Positions 1 through 5,121 of a stretch of DNA of 6,202 nt are shown here, piece after piece. Positions within the stretch are counted from its first letter, which is position 1, and every line of letters begins with the position of its first letter. The DNA comes from Alphaproteobacteria bacterium (GTDB lineage: Bacteria; Pseudomonadota; Alphaproteobacteria; Acetobacterales; Acetobacteraceae). The stretch spans positions 1 through 6,202 of the forward strand of contig JAMFRY010000034.1 of assembly GCA_026225015.1 (NCBI GenBank). Reading direction: 5' to 3'. Below the pieces are notes generated by a model, which was not told where the DNA came from, did not search any database, and worked only from the letters and a program-made list of their open reading frames with translations. The position numbers and the translations under genes were made by a program.

Positions 1-348
1 CACCGGCAAAGCGCCGCCAAAGGTCAGCACCACCGCCATCTGCAGCAGAACGCGAAAGGTGTCGCGGATGACATTGGCAGTGAAATCGCCAAAACTCTCG
101 GCGCAATCGCCGCCTTGCAGCACAAACGCCTTGCCCTCCGCGGCCAACGCCAGCGCGGATTTCAAGCGCCGCGCCTCGCCCGCAAAAACCAGCGGCGGAA
201 AACGCGAAAGCCGCGCCTCCATCGAAGCCAGTTTTGCTCCATCCGGATAGCTCGGCACCTGGCGGATCGGGCGGCCGCGCCAGCTATCGGGCGTCCAGCC
301 GGCGTTTAACCCAGAATCTGGTAATGTGGCCGGGTTAAGCGTATCCAT
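1..348 (-). CDS. Class II 3-deoxy-7-phosphoheptulonate (DAHP) synthase, N-terminal part (gene runs off the left edge)
   Basis: The enzyme condenses phosphoenolpyruvate with erythrose 4-phosphate, the first step of the shikimate pathway to aromatic amino acids, in the cytoplasm. Only the first 116 residues are present, of a family usually about 450 long. Class II hallmarks seen are WTPDSWRGRPIRQVPSYPD (residues 18-36), PPLVFAGEAR (51-60), LQGGDCAESF (77-86) and IRDTFRVLLQMAVVLTFGG (94-112). C82 in the GGDCAE motif matches the metal-binding cysteine known in this family. The ATG at 348 is the only plausible start, as no other start codon lies between it and W18. AGGAG (367-363) lies 14 nt upstream, which is rather far for a ribosome binding site. 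The gene follows gor on the same strand after 62 bp and may be co-transcribed with it. Plant-type enzymes of this class are often named aroG, aroF or aroH, so no symbol is given. Confidence 0.95.
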   Translation of the reverse strand, partial: MDTLNPATLPDSGLNAGWTPDSWRGRPIRQVPSYPDGAKLASMEARLSRFPPLVFAGEARRLKSALALAAEGKAFVLQGGDCAESFGDFTANVIRDTFRVLLQMAVVLTFGGALPV

Positions 349-410
349 CTGCTTTTCGGGTGCTCCTGGCGGGGTTAAGCCGCTTCTTACACCTGAATTT
401 CAGGACAACG
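349..410. other. Short intergenic gap gor / DAHP synthase with a 13-bp palindrome and GGGTTAAGC repeats
   Basis: The gap holds the perfect palindrome CCTGAA-T-TTCAGG (392-404). It also has one copy of the 9-mer GGGTTAAGC (372-380), whose second direct copy lies at 332-340 inside the first codons of the DAHP synthase gene. An inverted TTAACCC is at 306-312. No T-run follows the palindrome, so it does not look like an intrinsic terminator. I could not find a convincing promoter, so read-through from gor is the simplest view. Confidence 0.4.
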
Positions 411-1778
411 CTACTCCGCCGGGCGCTCACCGCCGGTAACTCTGGTTTGTGTGCGCAGGGTGACGAACTCCTCCGCCGCGGTGGGATGGATGCCGATTGT
501 CCGGTCGAAATCGGCCTTGGTCGCGCCGGTGACGATCGCAACCGCGATGCCTTGCATGATCTCCGGTGCATCCTCCCCCAGCATATGGGCGCCGAGGATT
601 TTATCGCTCAAAGCATCGACGATCAGCTTCATCGTCGTCCGCCGCGCCCGGCCGGTGATGGCGTGCCGCATCGGGGTGAACTTGGTCACAAAGATTTTTA
701 CCTTTCCTCGCGCGGCGGCCTGCACCTCCGTCAATCCCACCGTCGCGATCGGCGGGATCGAAAACACCGCAGTCGGCACATTCTCCAGCGAGACTTTTCT
801 TGGGTTCTTGCCAAACAGCGAATCGGCCAGCGCATGGCCCTCGGCGGTCGCAACCGGGGTCAGGTTCAGCCGGTCGGTAACGTCGCCGATGGCATAGATA
901 TGCGGCACGGAGGTGGTGAGCGCATCGTCAACCAGAATCTGCCCCTCACGCCCGGTTTCCACCCCAGCCGCCTCCAGGCCAAGTCCGGTGGTATTGGCGA
1001 CGCGCCCGGTCGCAAAGAAGACCAGATCGACATTCAGCACGCTCAAATCCGAAAGGGTGACGGCTTTACGCGCCCCAACGCTGGTAATGGATTTCGGCAC
1101 CGTATCGGGATGGAGCAAAATACCATTGGTCGCCAGGGCATCGGCCAGACCCACGCGGATATCCTCATCAAACCCCCGCAACGGCAAAGGCTGGCGGTAG
1201 ACCAGATGGGTCTCGGACCCCAGCCCCGCAAAAATCCCGGCAAATTCCACTGCGATATAGCCGCCGCCGACAATGGCCACGCTTTTGGGCCGATCCTCCA
1301 GATAGAACGCGTCGTCGGAGACAATGGCATGTTCGGCGCCGGGAATGTCCAGCCGCACCGGATGGCCGCCGGTGGCGATCACGATGCGCTCGGCCGTCAC
1401 CCGCTCCCCGCCGACGTCAATTTCATGCGGGCCAATAAGAGTCGCGCGGGCTTCAAAAATCCGCGCGCCTGCTTGCTCCAGCAGGCGCAAGTAAATCCCG
1501 TTCAGCCGGGCGATTTCCTTATCCTTGGCGGCGATCAGTTTGCGCCAGTCATGGGCGCCCTTTTTCAATTCCCAGCCGAAACTCGGGCCATCCTCGGCGT
1601 TCAGCCCGTATTCCGCTGCCATGACCATGAATTTCTTCGGCACGCAGCCGATATTCACGCAGGTCCCGCCCCAGAATCGCTCTTCCGCAATCCCAACCTT
1701 GGCCCCATACGAAGCCGCAATCCGCGCACACCGCACTCCGCCCGAGCCCCCGCCGATCACAAACAGGTCAAAGTCCAC
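411..1778 (-). CDS. gor: Glutathione-disulfide reductase
   Basis: A cytoplasmic FAD flavoenzyme that uses NADPH to reduce oxidised glutathione. The 455-residue length is normal for the family. Domains in order are the FAD-binding Rossmann motif GGGSGG (residues 9-14), the redox-active disulfide motif GGTCVNIGCVPKK (37-49) with C40 and C45, and the NADPH-binding motif VGGGYIAVEFAGIFAGLG (170-187). Y174 sits where the nicotinamide-gating Tyr lies, and R195 and R201 fit recognition of the NADPH 2'-phosphate. The second FAD motif AIGD is at 296-299, followed by a dimerisation domain ending in HPTAAEEF (431-438) with the catalytic pair H431/E436. The two arginines and the CVNIGC disulfide argue for Gor over lipoamide or mercuric reductase. 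Translation starts at a GTG (1778), with AGGAG (1790-1786) 7 nt upstream. It lies 79 bp after the propeller gene and just before the DAHP synthase gene. Confidence 0.96.
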   Translation of the reverse strand: MDFDLFVIGGGSGGVRCARIAASYGAKVGIAEERFWGGTCVNIGCVPKKFMVMAAEYGLNAEDGPSFGWELKKGAHDWRKLIAAKDKEIARLNGIYLRLLEQAGARIFEARATLIGPHEIDVGGERVTAERIVIATGGHPVRLDIPGAEHAIVSDDAFYLEDRPKSVAIVGGGYIAVEFAGIFAGLGSETHLVYRQPLPLRGFDEDIRVGLADALATNGILLHPDTVPKSITSVGARKAVTLSDLSVLNVDLVFFATGRVANTTGLGLEAAGVETGREGQILVDDALTTSVPHIYAIGDVTDRLNLTPVATAEGHALADSLFGKNPRKVSLENVPTAVFSIPPIATVGLTEVQAAARGKVKIFVTKFTPMRHAITGRARRTTMKLIVDALSDKILGAHMLGEDAPEIMQGIAVAIVTGATKADFDRTIGIHPTAAEEFVTLRTQTRVTGGERPAE

Positions 1779-1785
1779 AGCACTT

Positions 1786-1790
1786 CTCCT
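1786..1790 (-). promoter_or_regulatory. Ribosome binding site deciding the GTG start of gor
   Basis: AGGAG on the minus strand, 7 nt before the GTG at 1778. Together with the GGGSGG FAD motif only nine residues downstream, it fixes this non-ATG start. Confidence 0.75.
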
Positions 1791-1797
1791 AGCGTAA

Positions 1798-1830
1798 CGT
1801 CATCCCCGGCGAAGGCCGAGGATCCACGAC
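1798..1830. repeat. Extragenic palindromic repeat (CATCCCCGGC-GAAG-GCCGAGGATCC type)
   Basis: An imperfect hairpin with stem 1802-1810 against 1815-1823 and the four-base loop GAAG. In minus-strand RNA the single mismatch becomes a G-U wobble, so the stem is effectively continuous over 9 bp there. From general knowledge, sequences of the form GTCATCCCCGnGAAnGCnGGGGATCCA are scattered between genes in many alphaproteobacteria. Here it lies between the stop of the propeller gene and the start of gor. It could slow or stop minus-strand transcription or affect mRNA stability, but there is no T-run to call it an intrinsic terminator. Confidence 0.7.
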
Positions 1831-1857
1831 ATCCCTAATCGTGAAACTAACGCGGCC

Positions 1858-2844
1858 CTACAAAACCTCAGACGTGAACTTCCCCGCCTTCCGCAGCTCC
1901 GTATTCAAAAATATCCCATGCGGCGAGCGGCCGACATCGATCGTATCATAGTCGCCGGTCGCTTCATCCATCACCGCCACCTTCTCGCGGAACCGCAACG
2001 CAATCCAAAGCTTGCCATCCGGCGCAATGCCCATGTCATCCGGCCCGCCCGGTAACGGATAGGTCCGCCGCAGCGTCAGCGAGCCCGCATCCAGCGCCGC
2101 CACCGAGCCGCCGACCCGGTTGGACACATACAACACCGAACGATCCGGCGAGAGAAACAAATTATGCGGCCCGATCCCGGTAAAAATCCTGCGGGTAATC
2201 TCCCCCGACACCGGCTCCACCTCCACCAGATGATCGCTGCCCATGATACAGACCAGGATTTTGCCATTCAGCCAGAGTACCCCGGCCGGCGTCGATCCGA
2301 TTTTGACCCTCCAGCGCAGGCTCATGCTCTGCAGATCGATGGAAACCAGCGTGCCGGACCCCTGGCACGAATTGAAACTCCATCGGCTATCTGGCGAAAA
2401 ATCCAGATGGCTCGGCTTCTTGCCCGCCTCGAACCGCTTGACCAGGTTGAAGCTAGCGGCGTCGTACACATCGATATGATCGAGCCGCAGCGCGTTGACG
2501 ACCAGATATTTCTCATCGGGCGAGTAAGCTAGTTGATACGGATCGGCGATACGCAGACTGCCCAACCCGTCCCCGGTAAGCGGATTGAGAATAAACAGCG
2601 AATTGCCGCTGGCATCCGCGACGTACAGCTTGCTGCGATCCGGCGACAGTGCCCAATGGCTGGGCTCACGCAAGGTCGGCGTGGTTTTGATCACCTGCCG
2701 CGTATTCATGTCGATCACGCTGACACTCGCCTCCCCGGAATTCATCACCATGGCGAGCGGAGGCAGCGGATCACCCTTCGCCGGCGCAAACAAGCTGCCC
2801 CCAAGCGCGAAGGGCAACGAGATGGCGGCACGGCGGGAGAGCAT
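1858..2844 (-). CDS. Exported YVTN/YncE-type seven-bladed beta-propeller protein with Tat-like signal
   Basis: A 328-residue protein, probably periplasmic, of unknown function. The N-terminus SRRAAISL (residues 3-10), a hydrophobic stretch and an AxA-type site (A20-P21-A22) resemble a twin-arginine signal peptide. The rest is beta-propeller, with SPD-type turns such as LSPDRSKLYVAD (66-77), YSPDEKYLVVN (107-117), FSPDSRW (149-155), LSPDRSVLYVSN (231-242) and IAPDGKLWIA (273-282). The equivalent blade positions fall at H63, Y103, H146, A187, H227, D269 and H309, about 41 residues apart, giving seven blades. No enzymatic motif or heme-binding CxxCH is present. The ATG overlaps the stop of the upstream O-antigen ligase gene by one base (TGATG), and AGAGG (2856-2852) lies 7 nt before it, so the two genes are probably translationally coupled. 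Relatives include YncE and surface-antigen-like propellers. A role in envelope polysaccharide biology is inferred from the neighbour only. Confidence 0.85.
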   Translation of the reverse strand: MLSRRAAISLPFALGGSLFAPAKGDPLPPLAMVMNSGEASVSVIDMNTRQVIKTTPTLREPSHWALSPDRSKLYVADASGNSLFILNPLTGDGLGSLRIADPYQLAYSPDEKYLVVNALRLDHIDVYDAASFNLVKRFEAGKKPSHLDFSPDSRWSFNSCQGSGTLVSIDLQSMSLRWRVKIGSTPAGVLWLNGKILVCIMGSDHLVEVEPVSGEITRRIFTGIGPHNLFLSPDRSVLYVSNRVGGSVAALDAGSLTLRRTYPLPGGPDDMGIAPDGKLWIALRFREKVAVMDEATGDYDTIDVGRSPHGIFLNTELRKAGKFTSEVL

Positions 2845-4067
2845 CAGGCGACCTCTTCAAAGGGCTTTGCCGCAGCCGAGAAAACCGCGCTCGTCCAGAT
2901 GAACAAAACGCTGCTTGTCGTTGCAATCAAAGTATTATCTGTCGCAGAATGCACGGCGAAGGCGACGAATACAAGGCGCATGAGCCAGCGTTCGGCGCAA
3001 GGCAGCGTCTTGCTCCCGCGATACGCCCATAGCCCCATGGAAAGCATCAGCAGGGCCAAGCCGACGCCGCCGCCATCGCAGCCGATGCGCAAATACTCAT
3101 TATGCGCGGCTGTCGTGCCGATCAGCGTCGCAATCCCGCTGGGCGGCACGACAAATTTGCCGGCGCCCAAACCCCAGCCTAACCAGGGCGAGGCCGCGAT
3201 TGCCGTCTCGAAATGCGGCCAGATCAGATTCCGGTTTGAAAGACTATCGGCCTGCCCGGCCTGCGCCAGGTTGACCGCCCGGATGAAGCTGAACCGCCCG
3301 GCAAACACCGCCGCCGCGGCCGCCAGCGCGCCGCCTGCGGCCAGCAACAGCACCCGCCGCCGCAGCAAAAACACGCCAAACATCATCAGTAATCCCAAAA
3401 CCAGCGGCATCCTTGCCCCGGTGAGCAGCAAAATCCCGGCATTGACGGCCAGCAACAGATAATCCGGCCAGAGGCTTCCTTCATTTCGATCCTCCCGGCG
3501 CAGAATCTCGAACAACCCCGCATACACCGCGATTAGCGCAAATCCGCCGAGAAAAGCCGGCTCCCCCGCCCCGGCCAGCCGTAGCGCAGCACCTTCGGTA
3601 AAATAGAACGCGTGGATATGCGCCACGCCCAGCACCGCCCCAACCGCGACATTCACCAGCGGCCCAAAAACCGCCAGGCGCGTCACCAGGTTGCGAAACG
3701 CCTCGCCGGTTTTCACGAAGCTGAAGGCGAACGGTCCAGCCGAGCCGATCAACGAACGCAGGCTGCTCATAAAACCAAGCCCCGGATAGAGCCCATGCAC
3801 CAGCCCGGCGGCAAACATCACCATAAAGGCAAAGCCGGGATTATAGCGATCCCGCCGCCAGCCAAAGCGCAGGCCGAGCAGTAAAACCAGCGCGACTCCC
3901 GCCCCCTTTACCGCGCCGAGCAAGGCTTCATGGTCGCCGCTTCGCCACAAATCCGGGGTCGCCTCCAGCGTTATCATCCATAGGGCGATGGCGGGCAACG
4001 GAAACCACATCGCAGCGCCGGCGGCGCAAATGACCGCCAACCCTGCAAGCCCCTGCCAGATCAGCAT
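2844..4067 (-). CDS. O-antigen ligase / Wzy-like polymerase family membrane protein
   Basis: A 407-residue inner-membrane protein with about ten or more hydrophobic segments. It has the C-terminal periplasmic-loop signatures of the O-antigen ligase family: LLTGARMPL (residues 214-222), SNRNLIWPHFETA (277-289), SPWLGWGLGAGK (293-304) and AHNEYLRIGCDGGGVGLAL (321-339). R219, R279 and H322 sit in the places where WaaL-type ligases have functionally important Arg, Arg and His residues. The family transfers or polymerises undecaprenyl-linked glycans (lipopolysaccharide O-antigen, exopolysaccharide) or glycosylates proteins. Sequence alone does not separate these roles. The ATG at 4067 has no clear Shine-Dalgarno and no alternative in-frame start close upstream. 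The gene overlaps the propeller gene by one base. No glycosyltransferase, flippase or chain-length gene is in view, so this is not the middle of a classical wzx/wzy cluster. Confidence 0.88.
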   Translation of the reverse strand: MLIWQGLAGLAVICAAGAAMWFPLPAIALWMITLEATPDLWRSGDHEALLGAVKGAGVALVLLLGLRFGWRRDRYNPGFAFMVMFAAGLVHGLYPGLGFMSSLRSLIGSAGPFAFSFVKTGEAFRNLVTRLAVFGPLVNVAVGAVLGVAHIHAFYFTEGAALRLAGAGEPAFLGGFALIAVYAGLFEILRREDRNEGSLWPDYLLLAVNAGILLLTGARMPLVLGLLMMFGVFLLRRRVLLLAAGGALAAAAAVFAGRFSFIRAVNLAQAGQADSLSNRNLIWPHFETAIAASPWLGWGLGAGKFVVPPSGIATLIGTTAAHNEYLRIGCDGGGVGLALLMLSMGLWAYRGSKTLPCAERWLMRLVFVAFAVHSATDNTLIATTSSVLFIWTSAVFSAAAKPFEEVA

Positions 4068-4088
4068 CGCACAATCACGGCGGTAGTC

Positions 4089-4325
4089 TCATCGACAGGT
4101 ACGATCACAACATGTTGCCAAAAGGGTGGTGTCCGTCATTTGTTCCAATGTTAGTTCGAAACCGTAATTTTGGAACAAAAAAGGAACAATGTCACTGAAA
4201 TCGAGAATCTGTGCGGCCACCCAGGCGCGCTGCTTAATACCATGGACGGCGCGCAGCCGCGCCGGTTGGCGCGCTTCCATCCACCACGCGATAAATAGTT
4301 CAAGCCCTTGAGGATTTTCCTCCAT
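4089..4325 (-). CDS. Doubtful small hypothetical protein (78 codons)
   Basis: I do not recognise this protein. The first 45 or so residues look protein-like and partly helical, with W-rich FIAWWMEAR (residues 11-19) and GIKQRAWVAAQILDFSD (29-45). The rest is encoded by the AT-rich DNA carrying the LexA-like box and the inverted repeat, ends in a Cys/Arg-rich tail and has codon use unlike its neighbours. The ATG at 4325 has no Shine-Dalgarno upstream, and an internal in-frame ATG at 4277 is an alternative. If genuine it would stand just upstream of the ligase gene on the same strand (21-bp gap). It could equally be a decayed gene fragment or a chance ORF. Coding status is open. Confidence 0.25.
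   Translation of the reverse strand: MEENPQGLELFIAWWMEARQPARLRAVHGIKQRAWVAAQILDFSDIVPFLFQNYGFELTLEQMTDTTLLATCCDRTCR
4139..4179. repeat. 10-bp perfect inverted repeat (TTTGTTCCAA / TTGGAACAAA)
   Basis: The arms are 4139-4148 and 4170-4179, separated by 21 bp that contain the small palindrome TTCGAA (4155-4160). The right arm overlaps the first half of the LexA-like box. This looks like an operator or a hairpin at the 5' end of a transcript. It lacks the structure of a mobile-element end with target duplication. Confidence 0.6.
4173..4187. promoter_or_regulatory. Candidate LexA (SOS) box, GAAC-N7-GAAC
   Basis: The plus strand reads GAAC (4173-4176), seven bases, then GAAC (4184-4187). The minus strand therefore reads GTTC-CTTTTTT-GTTC, an exact match to the direct-repeat LexA box known in Alphaproteobacteria (GTTC-N7-GTTC). 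It lies 106 bp upstream of the ligase start on the minus strand and 158 bp upstream of the hydrolase start on the plus strand. On the minus strand its first half overlaps a TTGTTC (4189-4184) that could act as a -35 element, with a poor -10 (TACGGT) 17 bp on. The match is exact but short, and neither flanking gene is a known SOS gene, so the functional assignment is tentative. Confidence 0.5.
4266..4295 (+). promoter_or_regulatory. Weak candidate promoter for the hydrolase gene
   Basis: TTGGCG (4266-4271), an 18-bp spacer and GATAAA (4290-4295) partly match the sigma-70 pattern and lie about 50 bp before the ATG. A second candidate is TTGAGG (4308-4313), 17 bp, GATGTT (4331-4336). That one would start transcription almost at the ATG, giving a nearly leaderless mRNA, in keeping with the absence of a Shine-Dalgarno. 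Neither is strong. Confidence 0.2.
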
Positions 4326-4344
4326 GGGCCGATGTTAGCGGCAA

Positions 4345-5121
4345 ATGATTTTGAACTCTATGGAACAGGGGAATGGCCCCCAGGGCAACAGCCCCCCGGT
4401 GGTGCTGCTGCACGGTCTGTTCGGCACGGCCCGGAATCTTGGCGTGGTGGCGCGGGGCTTGAGCAGCCAGACGCGGGTGCTCTCGCTGGATTTGCGCAAC
4501 CATGGCGACAGCCCGCACCACGCGGATATGGATTACGAGATCATGGCCGCTGATGTGGCGCAAACCATGGCGGAAGCCGGCATCGCATCTGCACGGGTCG
4601 TCGGGCATTCCATGGGCGGCAAGGTGGCGATGATGCTGGCGCTGACCCAGCCCGACCGCGTGGAAAAACTCGCGGTGATGGATATCGCGCCCATCGCCTA
4701 TGCGCACAGCTATGACGGCTATGTGGAAGCCATGAAGCAAATTCCCCTCAACAACGAGGTAAACCGCCGCCAGGCCAATGAAATCCTGGCCTCCTCCATT
4801 CCCGATGCCGATTTGCGGGTTTTTCTGCTGAGCAATCTGGTTCTGGGGCCTAACCCGCATTGGCGCTTCGGACTGGACGAAATTGGCGCCTCGATGCCGC
4901 GTATCGTGGACTGGCAGTTCCCCGCCCGCGCAGCGCCCTACGCCGGACCGGCTTTGTTCTTGCGCGGCGGCAACTCGCATTACGTCACACCCGAATCGAG
5001 CGCCCCGATCGGCGAATGGTTTCCCCAGGCCAAAATTAAAACCGTCGATCATGCGGCGCACTGGCTGCACGCCGAGCAGCCGAAGGCGGTGATCGCCGCG
5101 CTGCAGGAATTCCTGTTTTGA
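4345..5121 (+). CDS. ybfF: YbfF-type alpha/beta-hydrolase (putative esterase)
   Basis: A 258-residue cytoplasmic alpha/beta-hydrolase, the usual length for the YbfF/ABHD11 group. The order of motifs is typical: oxyanion-loop VVLLHGLFGTARNLG (residues 19-33), SLDLRNHGDSPH (47-58), nucleophile elbow GHSMGG (87-92) with S89, AVMDIAPIAY (110-119) with D113, and AAHWLHAEQP (237-246) with H239. S89, D113 and H239 form the likely catalytic triad. As I recall, E. coli YbfF also uses an Asp at this early position, so the loop GGNSHYVTPE near the C-terminus lacking an acidic residue in its usual place is not a defect. The family hydrolyses acyl and thioester-like model substrates and the true substrate is unknown. 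An in-frame TAG at 4336-4338 excludes any longer start. The ATG at 4360 is an alternative. No Shine-Dalgarno is seen. It overlaps the downstream dehydrogenase by four bases. Confidence 0.9.
   Translation: MILNSMEQGNGPQGNSPPVVLLHGLFGTARNLGVVARGLSSQTRVLSLDLRNHGDSPHHADMDYEIMAADVAQTMAEAGIASARVVGHSMGGKVAMMLALTQPDRVEKLAVMDIAPIAYAHSYDGYVEAMKQIPLNNEVNRRQANEILASSIPDADLRVFLLSNLVLGPNPHWRFGLDEIGASMPRIVDWQFPARAAPYAGPALFLRGGNSHYVTPESSAPIGEWFPQAKIKTVDHAAHWLHAEQPKAVIAALQEFLF
5105..5108 (+). promoter_or_regulatory. Ribosome binding site for the TTG start of the dehydrogenase gene
   Basis: AGGA within the last codons of the hydrolase gene, nine bases before TTG at 5118. It supports this uncommon start codon, which overlaps the TGA of the hydrolase as TTGA. 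The site is part of the 10-bp palindrome AGGAATTCCT (5105-5114), which could partly mask it in the mRNA. Confidence 0.5.

Larger units (their letters stand above)
4068..4344. other. Divergent intergenic region with AT-rich regulatory core
   Basis: A 277-bp stretch between the minus-strand ligase gene and the plus-strand hydrolase gene. Its part at 4139-4190 is markedly AT-rich against GC-rich surroundings and holds the LexA-like box and an inverted repeat, described separately. CAACATGTTG (4108-4117) is a 10-bp palindrome. A weakly supported 78-codon minus-strand ORF spans most of the region. I see no tRNA, riboswitch or intrinsic terminator here. Confidence 0.6.

Noticed and set aside
306..378. 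CtrA sites suggested by several TTAA tetramers
   Set aside because: The CtrA pattern needs TTAA-N7-TTAA. The spacings here are far larger.
392..404. CCTGAA-T-TTCAGG as an intrinsic terminator between gor and the DAHP synthase gene
   Set aside because: Only 6-bp arms with a one-base centre, which cannot form a stable RNA loop, and no T-run follows. A dyad operator is possible but unsupported.
360..1838. A 492-codon open frame on the plus strand
   Set aside because: It lies antisense across the whole of gor, which has every family motif intact. The long frame is a by-product of GC-rich codon bias and its translation resembles no protein.
2533..3462. A 309-codon plus-strand open frame
   Set aside because: It crosses the propeller/ligase junction antisense to both, and its Ala/Pro/Arg-rich translation has no recognisable domain.
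4139..4190. Insertion-sequence end or miniature transposable element
   Set aside because: No matching far end, no transposase and no target-site duplication could be found.
4189..4308. A 40-codon plus-strand ORF starting two bases after the LexA-like box
   Set aside because: No ribosome binding site, Arg/Ser-rich composition, and nothing recognisable. The position next to the box looks accidental.
4970..5000. Loss of the catalytic Asp in the hydrolase (GGNSHY instead of an acidic residue)
   Set aside because: In the YbfF group the acid of the triad is supplied earlier, at D113, which is present here in the DIAP motif.
4300..5070. A 256-codon minus-strand open frame
   Set aside because: Antisense to the hydrolase gene, with a His/Arg/Gly-rich translation typical of shadow frames.
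5105..5114. AGGAATTCCT palindrome as an operator
   Set aside because: It lies inside the coding end of the hydrolase and is explained by its codons plus the ribosome binding site of the next gene. A 10-bp palindrome is expected by chance often enough.
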